Origin: Adiantum capillus-veneris
Taxonomy: Eukaryota; Streptophyta; Polypodiopsida; Polypodiales; Pteridaceae
Length of the DNA stretch: 64,000 bases
Direction of reading: 5' to 3'
Assembly (NCBI GenBank): GCA_014529385.2
Contig: CM043963.1
Location: 73,141,912 to 73,205,911 of the forward strand
Within the stretch, counting starts at the first letter, position 1; the number at the start of each line of letters is the position of its first letter. Below the pieces are notes generated by a model. That model did not search any database. It was not told the origin of the DNA and was given only the letters and a program-made list of their open reading frames with translations. The position numbers and the translations under genes are program-made. This document shows positions 22,664 through 33,477 of the stretch, piece after piece.

Positions 22664-23083
22664 GCACGCCGACAGGTGACATGTTGGTATTGTGGTCATT
22701 CTGGACACACTAGACGGCGCTGTTTTCGTCATATGCGACATCGTAGGAGACATGGCAGTCTCAGAGATGTATGTAGTGATGCCATGGACTCAGTTGCTTT
22801 GATAGTTGAGACAGGTGTAGTGTCGGAGTATACTATTGACGGGGATGTCACTTTTACCTCGAGCTATGCACGAGATGCTATACATGTGGATAGTGCACTC
22901 CCTTCGCAGTGGTTGCTAGACGCAGATGCTATGTTTCATGTCACGTCGCATCGTGAATGGTTTTGTAGCTATTCTAGCGGGATGCTTGGCAGTGTACGTT
23001 TGACCGATGGATCGGTGCATGCGATAGCAGGTGTAGGAGATGTGAGACTGTCATTACCGAGTGGTGCATCTTACTTGTTATGA
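22664..23083 (+). pseudogene. Zinc knuckle and copia protease-like segment, copy B
   Basis: The frame begins near 22676 with CWYCGHSGHTRRRC, a CX2CX4HX4C nucleic-acid-binding knuckle, followed by an Arg/His-rich linker. Near 22915 it reads WLLDADAMFHVTSHREWF, matching the copia aspartic-protease start 'W-x-x-D-S-G-A-x-x-H-x-T' except that the S-G after the aspartate is changed to A-D, so catalysis is doubtful. A TGA at 23081 ends the frame just before HVRYVPDL. Confidence 0.7.
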
Positions 23084-23086
23084 CAT

Positions 23087-23833
23087 GTGCGCTATGTACC
23101 AGATTTGACAGTGAGTTTGATCTCGATTGGTCAGCTTAGAGATTGTGGATGTCAGATTTCGCTACGAGAGCGAGATTTTGTGATGCATTTGGGTTCGCTA
23201 GTGATTGCGAGAGGTGCTAGGAGTGGTACACATTACCCATTGCATGTGGATCACACGAGAGACGGTGTTGTCTCTGTGATCACGCAGTCAGGTAGAGAGC
23301 GAGAGAGCAGGCGAGTCTCTTTTGCTTGTGGGTTGCAGGATGCTTTGCATGGAGTGCAGAGCAGTGACTTTGTTGTGCAGGTTGCGTCTACGGATGCACA
23401 GGTAGAGCGGGACAGCTCTAGTGAGTCACAGCAAGATGAGTCATCAGAGGTGATGACAGAGATGACTCGCATGGATGCTGAGATGTCGACTATTGTGGAG
23501 TCATTTCTTGATATGCTTATGCCAGAGCTTGATGCAGATTCAGGACAGATGGATACTCTTGGTACACATGTGATATGTGGTGGGCACGAGGAGTCACTCC
23601 AGAGCTCGGAGTCAGAGTGCCATGGTCTCTATGATAGGGGACAGGATTGCCATGAGTTGAGTTCTGAGTTGGAGGTGGCAGAGGTTGCCAGGGTTGCATC
23701 AACGTTCGGTGTCCTCATGTACGAGATGCTGATCTCGAGGCCCGACATAGCAGCTGCAGTGGGAGCATTTGCAGCAGGGTTGATTAGTTGTTCGATGACT
23801 GATCTCGGCATAGAGCATAGGGGAGGTTTGTAG
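23087..23833 (+). pseudogene. Protease end, acidic linker and RT-tail remnant, copy B
   Basis: A 248-codon open frame. Its start, RYVPDLTVSLISIGQLRDCG, is the end of the copia protease domain ('V-P-x-L-x-x-N-L-I-S-x-x-x-L'). The middle is rich in Ser, Glu, Asp and Met without a known fold. Near 23700 the run VASTFGVLMYEMLISRPDIAA resembles 'G-S-L-M-Y-x-x-x-x-T-R-P-D-I', the thumb-end motif of copia reverse transcriptase. Integrase and the polymerase core are absent, so a large internal deletion joined protease to the RT tail. The open frame survived across the joint, which may mean the shortened polyprotein was kept during spread. Confidence 0.6.
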
Positions 23834-24058
23834 GTATTGGACCGATACTTGCAAGAGTGCATGAGCTCTTGTAGACTCTTTGCAAAGCTTGGAGCTAGCT
23901 CTGTGTGGCTTTCGCAGTGGGATGTTTGTCTATCAGTAGAGCCGGATGCACTAGCTCATCGAGAGTCAGTGGGCATAGGTTGAGAGAATCTCTCACCTTC
24001 TATTAGTTGTACACTAGTAGATCTTGCTTAAAGGCACATTGGCCTTTAAGTAGGAGGT

Positions 24059-24249
24059 TGTTGGGGTTAAGGCCTATGTGCCTTGACCGGTCGCCCAGGT
24101 CATGGGCGCCCGCCCACTGTTACCCTATACTTATAGTGAGTATACTGTATAGGGGGAGCTGCCACTTCACAGTCTCCCCACCCACATCGTGTGTGTGTCT
24201 CCTTCTCTCTCTCTCACTCTCTGTCTGTGGTGCTCCCCGATCCCCTTCA
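24059..24249 (+). repeat. 3' LTR of copia copy B
   Basis: 191 bp, by eye identical to 20488-20678. It is preceded by a short purine tract, AGTAGGAGG, and followed by the target duplication ATTGG. Confidence 0.93.
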
Positions 24250-24803
24250 ATTGGTAGATAAAGTATGGACGATAGGATGGTGTGTCCTTGTGCGCATTGC
24301 AAGTATCAGATCTTTCGAAAACGAAAAATTTGCGACCAACACATATGCAATCACGGTCTCTTTCCGATAGAGCAAGTAGAAGACCTGCGTTATCGATCTC
24401 ATGGTCTAGAGATTGAAGGTCAAAGTCCGCAAGTAGATATTGGTCCAACTTCATCCCAGAGAAGATGATATTCAAACGAGCAGCCATCGACTGAGTCCTC
24501 CCAACCAATACCTGAAGCAGAATTTCAAGAAGTAGAGATGGAGCAGATGCTAGACGCGTTCTATGACATGGATTCCAACATAGAAGGCGACAACATTGAA
24601 CGTAGTACTGTGGACCAACCTCAGCCATCCCGTTCATATTGACGGCATGATAGAAACGATGAGGAGGGCGAGATGATGCAAAGTCTTGCACGCATGCCGC
24701 TCTACACTAGTGCAAAAATCTCAGTTCTCTGTACGGCATTGGCAATGCTTAATTTGCAGTCTGTCTACAGTTGGTCTGACGCCTCACTCGCAGAGCTTTT
24801 CAG

Positions 24804-24890
24804 GTAAAGATATTTATCCTAAGCATGGTAAAGTGAAAATTACAGTTCATATAAAGTGATCAAAGGGCTGACTTGTTCATGTAACGTCAG
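24804..24890 (+). other. Probable intron in CACTA remnant
   Basis: The donor CAG|GTAAAG and acceptor GTCAG|G bound 87 bp; removing it joins AELF and RLLND in one frame, as in related transposases. Confidence 0.55.
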
Positions 24891-25373
24891 GTTGCTGAAT
24901 GATAAAATCTTGCGAGAAGGGAATCACATGCCCCCTACCTGTCCAACCACTAAAAAGATAGGGTGGGAAAGGAAATGCGACAGAGGATTCGACAGCTCTG
25001 TACGATTCAGTTTGAACATACTGTGATGGAGATTTGGGAAAATCTTGATCTTGAGAGAAATAATTACATTGTCAACACCATTCAGAGAGAGTATAGGCCG
25101 GCAGAGGGGTACGACAAAGTCTTGAACGCCTGGATTTTGAGTGTGGCAAGGTCCACAATGTCACACCGTCAGTCAGAGGCCAGAGATAGATTAAATGATG
25201 GCAATCCCAATCCGGCATGGTTGGATGCAGAGGAGTGGATTGGGATTGCACGAGAGACACAAGACAATCCCAATAGATTTCAGGAGCAGAGAGATGCAGC
25301 CAAAGCACATTTGGAGTCTGCTGGAACGTCACATCTTGGGAGTGGAGGCTACGATACACTTTGACATGAGTTT

Positions 25374-25449
25374 GTAAGTATGCTTTAAATTATTAATAGT
25401 ATATATGTTATTTGAAGATTTATCTAATGATTAAATCATAATTTTGCAG
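25374..25449 (+). other. Probable second intron in CACTA remnant
   Basis: The donor GTAAGT and acceptor TTTTGCAG bound 76 bp. The exon after it begins KVAVKRLSTRQEEKYGY, fitting the end of this transposase type. An in-frame stop before the donor shows decay. Confidence 0.45.
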
Positions 25450-25624
25450 AAAGTTGCCGTGAAGCGCCTTTCGACACGCCAAGAGGAGAAGTATGGGTAC
25501 ACGCATGGACTTGTGGCCCTTTTGACTTAGCTGGAGGATGAGGGAGAGGACGTCGATTGGGAGGCATTACCATGAGGGCTTCTCACTCCGTGACCTCTTG
25601 CATATGTACAGTTTTGTAGGACTT

Positions 25625-25910
25625 ATGAGTATGGTTTATGGTTATGTTAATGGTATGGTTAAGGTTTGAAAGTCAACTTATGTTTATGGTTTATGGTTTA
25701 TGGTTATGGTTATAGTTATGGTTGTGCAAGGTTATGGTAATTGTTATGGTTATGGTTGTGCAAGGTTATGGTTATGGTTTTGGTTCAGGTGATGGTTATG
25801 GTTTTGCTATGATGGTATAGCAATCGTGCTATGGTTATGGTTGTGCAAGGTTATGGTTATGGTTTTGGTTCAGGTGATGGTTATGGTTATGGTTTTGCTA
25901 TGATTAAAGA
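25625..25910. repeat. GGTTAT-rich tandem repeat
   Basis: Runs of ATGGTTATGGTT dominate. A longer unit with GGTTGTGCAAGGTTATGG, then TTTTGGTTCAGGTGATGG and TTTTGCTATGAT, occurs twice in tandem (about 25755-25815 and 25830-25903). Confidence 0.88.
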
Positions 25911-26069
25911 GTACTGAGAGTCAATTTTAGGTGCCGAGGATGTGTAATTCACTTTTCTCACATTGAGAGGTCTATAGGGTATATTGCTGCTGTTTGTTGC
26001 AAAGTAAATAATTGCCAAGGATAAAACTCATGAAGCTTTGAGAGGATCTAAATATTTTGGATAAGATGT

Positions 26070-26200
26070 GAGCCTGCCTTATTTTGTTGCTACTTTGTTT
26101 GCTTTGTTGTATTCATGATGTTGGCATTTATTCAAAGAAACAATTGTTATTCAATTCCAAGCTGATGCTGAAATCTTACAGTGCTTTTGTTTCTAAATAC
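26070..26200. repeat. Inner inverted repeat, left copy
   Basis: The stretch with TTTGTTGCTACTTTGTTTGC, TTCATGATGTTGGCATTTA and AGTGCTTTTG matches the reverse complement of about 29845-29975. Both strands translate to a similar short peptide (IHDVGIY...), but the 3.6-kb distance and decay suggest copies of one repeat and not a gene. Confidence 0.75.
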
Positions 26201-26403
26201 CAATTTTTCACTATCTTGGTGATTTTTTTGGAGTCTTACCATACAACGAGTGACATTTTTCGAGCAAACCAAAATTCGAGTGAATATTTATACGGCATGA
26301 GTCCATGTTTTCTTATGTGGTGTGGTTCGAGCTTCATTCTTAAGATCAAGGATGAAGTAGAGGGGGGCATGCCAGCTAGGAAACATGTCTATAGTTTTCT
26401 CCT

Positions 26404-26408
<5 letters not shown>

Positions 26409-26488
<80 letters not shown>
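26409..26488. repeat. (CT)40 microsatellite
   Basis: Eighty bases of uninterrupted CT. The 278-codon frame at 26084-26920 crosses this and the next CT tract and is not a credible protein. Confidence 0.97.
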
Positions 26489-26489
<1 letters not shown>

Positions 26490-26690
26490 ATAGAGCAGTG
26501 ATCTATGTGTGCGGATTCTTGTCTTCACGTCTTTATTCAAGAGACATGACTTGTGAGTCTTTGACTCCAAAGGTTGTAGGGCATAGACATGCCGCATGCT
26601 CTTTGTCTCTCCTCTTGTATCCCCTCGCTATTTCTCTCCTACTGCAAATGCGCTCTTTTCTCTTGTTGACCATAGTGCACAAGGCTATGT

Positions 26691-26695
<5 letters not shown>

Positions 26696-26785
<90 letters not shown>
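26696..26785. repeat. (CT)45 microsatellite
   Basis: Ninety bases of uninterrupted CT, about 210 bp after the previous tract. Confidence 0.97.
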
Positions 26786-26789
<4 letters not shown>

Positions 26790-26929
26790 CCTCCTCATAC
26801 TTCACATGTGCTCATGAATGTAGGCTAAGGTGGAAGCTACTAAGGAAGCAGGGCAAGCCCCAAGGTGTAGTGTTGCACAAGCGAGACAAGGCGTACATGT
26901 GGGTGAGGGATATTAATTAGGCAAAAAAA

Positions 26930-29540
26930 TGAGGGGGAGAGAATCTTTATAATATACATAGTATCTAACTCTTATAATTGAGAGAGACATGCAATGAGGG
27001 CACTAAGAGGAGGGAGAATGAGGTCTTGAAAAGCACCATGTGTAAAAATCCTTGGGATGGTGTCTTTAAAATTCACAAAAGGGTAAGGTTCCTTGGGATG
27101 GTGTCTATTCATCTCTCAGACTCTTAAATTCTTAGAAGCTTAATTGTTGAGCCCTGTTCTCCATAAGAGTGAGAGAGAGGGAGAGAGAGAGATAATCGTA
27201 CTCTTGAATGAGAAGAGAAATTTGTCTTAGGCCCATGTCTTACTAGGGCTGGGTTGTATTTATAAGATCATATAATGAAAATTATACGTATTATTCGGAT
27301 TATACAATGTTTTTTTTAATATACGCCTCTTTGATTGAAGGAGCACATTGCAATTTTCAACTTGGCAGAGACAGAGGTGACATAGCAAGCATGTACAATT
27401 GTATTTTTCAGTTTTATTTTTAACTTTTTTTTACTAATTCGTGTTGTGCTAAATGCGTTGATTGAACACCACACCGCACTCACATTCCAACACTGGCTGT
27501 CTTAACTCTCTCAAAACACACACCAACGCTCTGACTCACTCTCTCTACACACAAGAGCTGTCGGTTCGGGTGGGCACAGACTTCCACAAGCCAACACCAT
27601 GGACAAGAGACGAGAGAAAGAGAAAGAAAAAGGGGGAAGGGGAGAACCGACACCAAAACAGGGCAGTATAGGCTTCATTCCATAAAAAGCGACCTTTATA
27701 TGGACACAAGTGCGAAGACATGGATGGCTTGAAAAACAACACATCATCCAGAGCTTTGCTTCACAAAAAAACCATGGGGGGAAAGCCCTTGTTGGCTCCT
27801 CGCTGCACCATCGGTTTCACAAGGCTTCTGATTTCACGGGCACACCTCTCCGTAGGAACGGGCTTTAAAAAGCTCCTCTTGGTCTCTCCGAAAAGGACCC
27901 ACTCGTTGGCCAAAAGAAACTGCCAAGAGCCTTGAAATCCCCCTCAAAAGTGAGCAAAAATTGTTTTTTATAGAGCCCTATGGGCCATTTTAGAAACTTG
28001 CATTTCATTGATCTATTTTGAGGCTTGATTAGCAACTCGATCGAATCCTTTTCTCTATCTTGGTGCTCCAGCTCATCCAGGGGGGGGCGCCAGTGCTAGT
28101 GCCTAGCTTCATTTACCTTCAAAAATGTTGGAGGGACTAATGGCCCATGTGAACTTGCCCCTTATCCAGCGTCTGCCACATCATCATCAATAACGAGCCA
28201 CTGCCCAACAGCCAAAGCCGCCATCACATGCCATCTGCAGCACCCTACAACGTTCATTGACACCAAAATCGCCGCAAGGACCGGCCGCACCATCGCTCAA
28301 AACGCCTAGAGTTTCCAAGCGCCTCCAAAACACCACCATGCACCACCCGGATGCGTGCACAAACAATGCCCAATGGGAGGCCATAGCCAGGGCCTTGGAG
28401 AGCTCTCTCTCCCTCACTTCACATGGCCTCTGAGATGTCACATTACAGCCTAAGTACGCCACTATCCGGGCTCCAACCTACACTTGTGGACTTATTGGAT
28501 GCCACGTGGCAGCACACTAAAATCTTGCCTCTCATAGCTCCCCAAAAAACCCTAAATGTCATAAAAACATTGTCTTTTAGTCACCCATTTGAACTGCTAG
28601 AATTCCTTGCTCGGTGCTCCAATTCCCTTGCCCTAAAAACCCGTCGAAACTTCACCATGTCCACTTCAATTCACCGATCCTTTTTGCATTTTGATTTCCT
28701 CTTGGCCTTAAACCGATGTGCCTAAAAGCGGTAAAAACCATCTGCAACTGTCACTCAGGAAGTTGTCCCAAACTTAGGCCACAACTTGGCACTCGAGACT
28801 CTGAACAAAGTGCCGTCACTTCTTGTTGACTTTTCATGGTTTCTACTACCCTCTGGAACTTGGTTGAGCCCAAAAACACATCATAAGGCACGACCTCCAA
28901 AGTAGTCAGCTGGGCACAAAACTGGCCCCCAACAAACCTTCCATCAACGATAACTTTCCCCTTGGAGCTCTGATTGATGATCCAAGAAGATTGGCATGCT
29001 CCACAGCTAGAGCACTTCAATCCTATTTGCTGACTCTAGCTTCGTCCATCTGTCCCCACTTGCCCTATCCGTCAGGGATTTGCAATGCATTCCAAATTTA
29101 GAGACCTGTATCTCGCACACTGGGGCTCCGTTTGAGGAGCCGTCTGGATCAACTTCTAGAGCATATCAAACACTACGTTCCAAGGCACTGTCTCTGCACT
29201 TCAGACACTTTGACCTTCCATCCAAATTGGCCCCTTTGGCCCAAAAAATTGCATCAACCATACATTCCAACTGCCCACTGGCTTGCCCAGGGCCTTCATA
29301 TCGGCCTTAGCTGTCCAGCTTGCACCTGCTCGCAACCTTAACCTGACATTACACACTTCACAGCTTGGACCAACTTTAATGTCACTAGAAAATTTCTACT
29401 AATTTCGAACAAGTGATTTTGACACTATATCTGCATATTAGGTCAAAGAGACTCCTAAGTTATATGGTGTTTTATGTACGATGAGTAAGACAAGCAGCAA
29501 CACTGTCTACCAAAAGTCTGTACCATGGTATCTTGCACGT
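26930..29540. other. No recognised feature
   Basis: This 2.6-kb stretch contains open frames up to 100 codons on both strands, none with motifs I know. The 27.9-29.3 kb part is richer in C than its surroundings, with many CCA/CCC runs on the plus strand, as seen in old repeat internal regions. No LTR, TIR or RNA gene could be defined. Confidence 0.4.
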
Positions 29541-29844
29541 CATACTAACTTAGCATAGACCAATTCTTACAGCACACGCAACACATTATTGATGATTTGA
29601 AGAACTTGTTTCCTAGGCCAAAAAGAATAAAATGAAACAAAAGGACTTGTTTCCAGTCCAAAAAGAATAAAATGAGAACTAGGAAACATTTCAACTGTTT
29701 AGAGAAATCATGACAAAATAAGCCAAAGATCCCATACAATATCATGCAATAAAAGTGACTAAACTTTACTTCTGGCATACCTAACCATGAAAAAACAATG
29801 TGCACATGTAGGCTCTGCCAATCTTTCGTTGTGATAATCCTGCG

Positions 29845-29975
29845 AATTTTTGGATCACAAAGGAGCAAAAGCAATGCAAGATCTCGACATCCAGCCTGGA
29901 ATTAAATAAGTGTTCCTTTAAGTAAATGCCAACATCATGAATATAATAACAAAGCAACAACAACACAAGACAAAA
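29845..29975. repeat. Inner inverted repeat, right copy
   Basis: Reverse complement of about 26070-26200; landmarks are CAAAAGCAATGC, TAAATGCCAACATCATGAA and ACAAAGCAACAACAACA. Confidence 0.75.
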
Positions 29976-30147
29976 TTAAATCTTACGCAAAATATACACC
30001 AAAGCATGATGACTGCAAAGTGCAAAATGTATTAAAAACTAAAGAGCTGGACCTTAAATGCCCAAATATGAAAATGCTAACAAAGGTGCAATGTGAAAAC
30101 TATCAAAGCCGACGATGCGGAAGCATAGAGCAATGAAGAGAATACAT

Positions 30148-30173
30148 GAGAGAGAGAGAGAGAGAGAGAGAGA
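30148..30173. repeat. (GA)n microsatellite
   Basis: About 13 GA repeats. Confidence 0.93.
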
Positions 30174-30309
30174 TACTCCTAAACCAACCAACCTTGGCAA
30201 TGAATTGATTATTATACAATGGGGGCAAGGTGTACTTATATAGTCACCTTAGCGAATTGCCCTACCAAGACTTTGACAAATAAGTAAACTAAATACCTAA
30301 AAGCCAAAG

Positions 30310-31700
30310 GAAATCTTGGGATTAAATTGGGCAATTCATGCATGTCAAATATGGTGCCATCACAGAAGCACCGAAATTCTTGATGGTCATCTTGTCCTGG
30401 ATATCATCACTCAGAAATGTGTTGAGTGCAAGATATGCCCAACATGGCTGTGGCAAGGACATTCAGAGCGATTTCAACAACAAGTGAATGGAAGGCCTTT
30501 CTCCAAATGCATTCACCTATGCTTGCACCACCAAAGGCCTATGGCCTTATGCAAGACCTTCACATGAGGAAGAGAATTCACAATGAGATTGCTAGTTAGG
30601 GGTTGTTGGAGAAATATGTCATTCTTGGCGGTGCTTTGATCAATATGCACGTCAGATATGGTTCCCTCACAAAAGCACAAAACATTCTTGATGGGCATCC
30701 TCTCTTGGATGTCATCTCTTAATACGCGTTTATAGATATGTCACACATGGGTGGCATATCATAGCGATGGCAAGGAATCTTTTAACCAAGATGCAAAAGA
30801 AATGCCTTTCCCTAGATGGACTCACTTATGCTTGCACCTTGAAGGCATGTGCCCTTATACAAGACCTGGCCAAATGTGGTTCCATCATGGAATCACAAAG
30901 TATTCTTCATGGGCATCCTCTCCAAAATTCCATCACTTGGAACGTGTTGGCTACAAGATAAGCCCAACATGTTTGTGGCAAGGACATTCTCACCAAATGT
31001 GAAGGGAAGTCCTTTCTCCAAATACATTCAACTATGCTTGCACCTTGAAGGGTTATGGCCTTACACATGACCTTCACATAAGTGAGACAATTCACAATGA
31101 CATTGCCAGCCAGGTGTTGTTTGATAAAGATGTCATGCTTGGCGGTGCTTTGATTGATATGTATGTCAAATGTGCTGCCACACAAAACGTTCTTGATTGG
31201 CTTCCTCTCCAGGATGTCATCTATTGGAGTGAATTAATTAAAGATATGCTCAACAAGATTGTGGGGCTGTTTTGATAGGGTTTAACAAAAAATTAAGGGA
31301 AGTTCTTTCTCCCGATGCAATCACTTACGCTCACTCCTAGAAGGCCTTTGGCCTTGTGCAAGAAGTTGACATCGTTGAGAGAATTCACCATTAAATTTCT
31401 AGTTACCTATTGTTGGAGAAAAAGGCCATATTACTAGGGAGTGCTTTGGTCAATAGGCATGTTAATTGTGGTGCTATTACAAAAGCACAAAAAAGTATTG
31501 ATGGGAATCCTCTCTACCCAATTGGAATGTATTGATTGCAAGATATGTCAACATGGTTCGGGCAAGGAACTTCTACACGGTTTTAACCAAATGCCAAAGG
31601 AGGGCCCTATTTTGCTTGGCAATATTTTGGTCAAAATGCATCTCACAAGTGCTACCCTTATGAAAGGACATAAATTTGTTGATGAAATAGTCTGAAAATA
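30310..31700 (+). pseudogene. Decayed PPR-protein repeats (right arm)
   Basis: The plus strand carries PPR-like pieces in shifting frames: TYACTLKACALIQDLAKCG, GHPLQNSITWNVLATR (30767-30961) and, best preserved, VMLGGALIDMYVKCAATQNV followed by LPLQDVIYWSELI (31045-31275). These are the 'A-L-I-D-M-Y-x-K-C' and 'x-D-V-x-x-W' marks of PLS-class repeats. About four to five units at ~300-bp spacing are visible. The parent gene would have encoded an organellar RNA-binding protein; here all frames are broken. Confidence 0.65.
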
Positions 31701-31788
31701 CAACGGTACATATGTATGCCTAATGTGGTACCCTCATGAATGCACCATAGTGGGCTATACCGATCTCTCAACAAGATATTATGGTGGG

Positions 31789-31791
<3 letters not shown>

Positions 31792-31828
<37 letters not shown>
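31792..31828. repeat. (GA)n microsatellite, partner of the left-arm CT tract
   Basis: About 18 GA repeats at the position equivalent to 16171-16270 in the left arm. Confidence 0.95.
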
Positions 31829-31829
<1 letters not shown>

Positions 31830-31854
31830 CCTCTCCATTTTTCTCTACTAATTT

Positions 31855-32324
31855 CTATGTTTTTGTTTCTGCTATGTGAATCTCTTCTTTTGTAAAATGA
31901 ATAGGGACTTCACAAGAACATGCAAACATTGCTATACACACGTGAACTCCTTCTTGAAAGATCTTCAGGTTTGTCAATCCACTCCCAACTCCAATGCCTG
32001 CCAAGTAGGTTGTCTTGCACACTTGACTACAAGGTAGGGCGCGGCTTCCATTACTCATATAATAAGGAGAAACATTTTGCCAACTCTCCACCACACTCAC
32101 ATGTGGTACTGCAATCTCGTGCACTTTCATTTTACAATGGCTTCAAACTTTATTTCTTGTGATGCATATATTTGTACATGTGCATTGTCGAGACAATAGC
32201 ACACATTAGAGGAGCAATATGACAACCCTGTCTTATGGATCTTTTTCATGTTCACTACAAGTCTTTTTTTTTTTGCATACTCACAATTGTGAGTGGATGT
32301 ATTCACCCAAAAAGGAATGTACAA
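31855..32324 (-). pseudogene. Unrecognised frame, right-arm copy
   Basis: Minus-strand frames at 32324-32127 and 32130-31855 together match the left-arm open frame at 15592-15987. Here a frame break separates KFEAIVK from MKVHEIAVPHVSVVESW. Differences between copies are scattered over all codon positions. Confidence 0.3.
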
Positions 32325-32869
32325 TAACCCTCAAGCACAAGATGTACTTCGAGGGGCCACAAGATAGAATATGGAGCTACGTACCCCAATCTGACATAAG
32401 CTAGTTTGGGAGATCTAGTTGTGACCAAAAGCATGATGGCTTTAATTGTTTGTTTCCATTCCTTAAAATTCTTGGTTTTTCCAATAGCTACAATCACTTC
32501 CCTGATTTCTTGAATAACCTCTTTGAAGCTAGCTAACAAGAGGTATTTTTCAAAGACTTGCAAGTTCCTAGACCTCCAAACTTGTCTGAAGTAGCAAAAT
32601 GGAGAATTTGGATGCAGATTAAAAGAGCTTGGTTCTTAACAATCTCTCCTCCTAGGAGTAGGTTGTTCTTCAAGTACATAATCTTTTAGGTCTTCTCTCT
32701 TCATTTGCAAATTTTGTCGGAAAGACCTTTTATAGTTGAGCAAGTGAGGGGGGACTTCATTGACGTCTGTGAATGCTAAGAATCTATCAGAGCCTATCCC
32801 TCTAGCTAGTATATTAACCTCAATTAGAATGACCCCCCATAGTATCTTCCACAAGAATATATTCATCAC
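32303..32869 (-). pseudogene. Decayed LINE-like C-terminal coding sequence (right arm)
   Basis: Frames at 32869-32636 and 32563-32303 correspond to the left-arm frames at 14994-15582: MNIFLWKILWGVILIEV, a PRRRDC end, then LQVFEKYLLLASFKEVIQEI. A stop separates the two. The interpretation is the same as for the left arm and equally tentative. Confidence 0.45.
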
Positions 32870-33454
32870 ATGGGGCCATTGAGGGTTCCAAATGCTACTT
32901 GCTACTGACTCTGACCTAGATTATTTTCATTGCTTTCACCACTGTTTACTGAGGAAGGAGAACCAATCTGTTGGGCTAGTTTTAGGATTTTCAATCAAAT
33001 TTAGCCTCAAAACATTGATGAGTCCTTTGATGGCTCTGTTAATAAGCATACTTTTAGTTTTGTTGAGGTGAAATTGGGTAGACAAATGCCCCACTTCTTT
33101 CTATCTCTTGCTACTACTTGCATCCCAAAATTAAGCCAGATGACTAAGTACTTTGTTATTAACCTTCTTTGTAATTTCTCTCCAAAATGGATACAGTAAT
33201 GCACTTCCCACTTTAAAGAGCCATGGTGACTAGTGTGTTATGGAGTTGTGGAAACAAATGGTTGCCTCTCCCCATTCTAGTGTCTCGACAACTCTAGAAC
33301 ACTTCCATACCACCTCTCCCATGGTGCCACAAAATTTCAAGTTTGTCTAGTAAGGTGCAAGCAGTTTGTCGTGATTTTCTACCTCTTTCCACGGGCCCCT
33401 TGAGAGACTAGCTTCACCTTGTCAATCATGTCCCTTGTCATAATGGCCCATACC

Positions 33455-33477
33455 GGGGGGGGGGGGGGGGGGGGGGG
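33455..33477 (+). repeat. G homopolymer of 23 bases
   Basis: Twenty-three consecutive G on the plus strand. At the equivalent place in the left arm (reverse complement of about 14395-14412) the sequence is ordinary, TTGGTTTCTTTT, so this tract is new to the right arm or is a read or assembly artefact. Confidence 0.85.

Larger units (their letters stand above)
20483..24254 (+). mobile_element. Non-autonomous copia element with identical short LTRs (copy B)
   Basis: Two 191-bp direct repeats, 20488-20678 and 24059-24249, look identical base for base. They begin TGTTGGGG and end CCTTCA, and are flanked by ATTGG at 20483-20487 and 24250-24254, a perfect 5-bp target duplication. TGGTATCAGAGC (20681-20692) is an initiator tRNA-Met primer-binding site just inside the left LTR, and AGTAGGAGG lies just before the right LTR. 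The inside codes for gag-like and protease-like pieces only, so integrase and reverse transcriptase must have come from elsewhere. Identical LTRs imply recent movement. Confidence 0.93.
24263..25580 (+). pseudogene. CACTA (En/Spm) transposase-associated remnant
   Basis: Starting MDDRMVCPCAHCKYQIF, the first part matches the plant transposase-associated domain (PF13963 type): C-P-C-x-x-C, then H-I-C-N-H-G-L-F and a later HGLE. The middle has MPLYTSAKISVLCTALAML and VYSWSDASLAELF, the '(P)-L-Y-x-x-x-x-x-S-x-L ... W-S-D-x-S' region of CACTA transposases. A GT-AG intron fits at 24804-24890 and keeps the frame through LLNDKILREGNHMP. The frame at 24963-25364 resembles the plant Transposase_24 type, ending GTSHLGSGGYD, and a second intron fits at 25374-25449. 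The catalytic core between these parts is missing, so it is a deletion derivative. No CACTA termini were found. Confidence 0.65.

Noticed and set aside
26084-26920. 278-codon plus-strand open frame
   Set aside because: Two CT tracts supply most of its length, and its start is inside an inverted repeat copy.
28130-28480. 91-codon minus-strand frame as a small secreted protein
   Set aside because: No signal peptide with a clear cleavage site and no conserved cysteine pattern; composition fits chance translation of C-rich DNA.
27460-28730. Host gene in the C-rich stretch
   Set aside because: Open frames are short, lie on both strands and have no family motifs or splice pattern.
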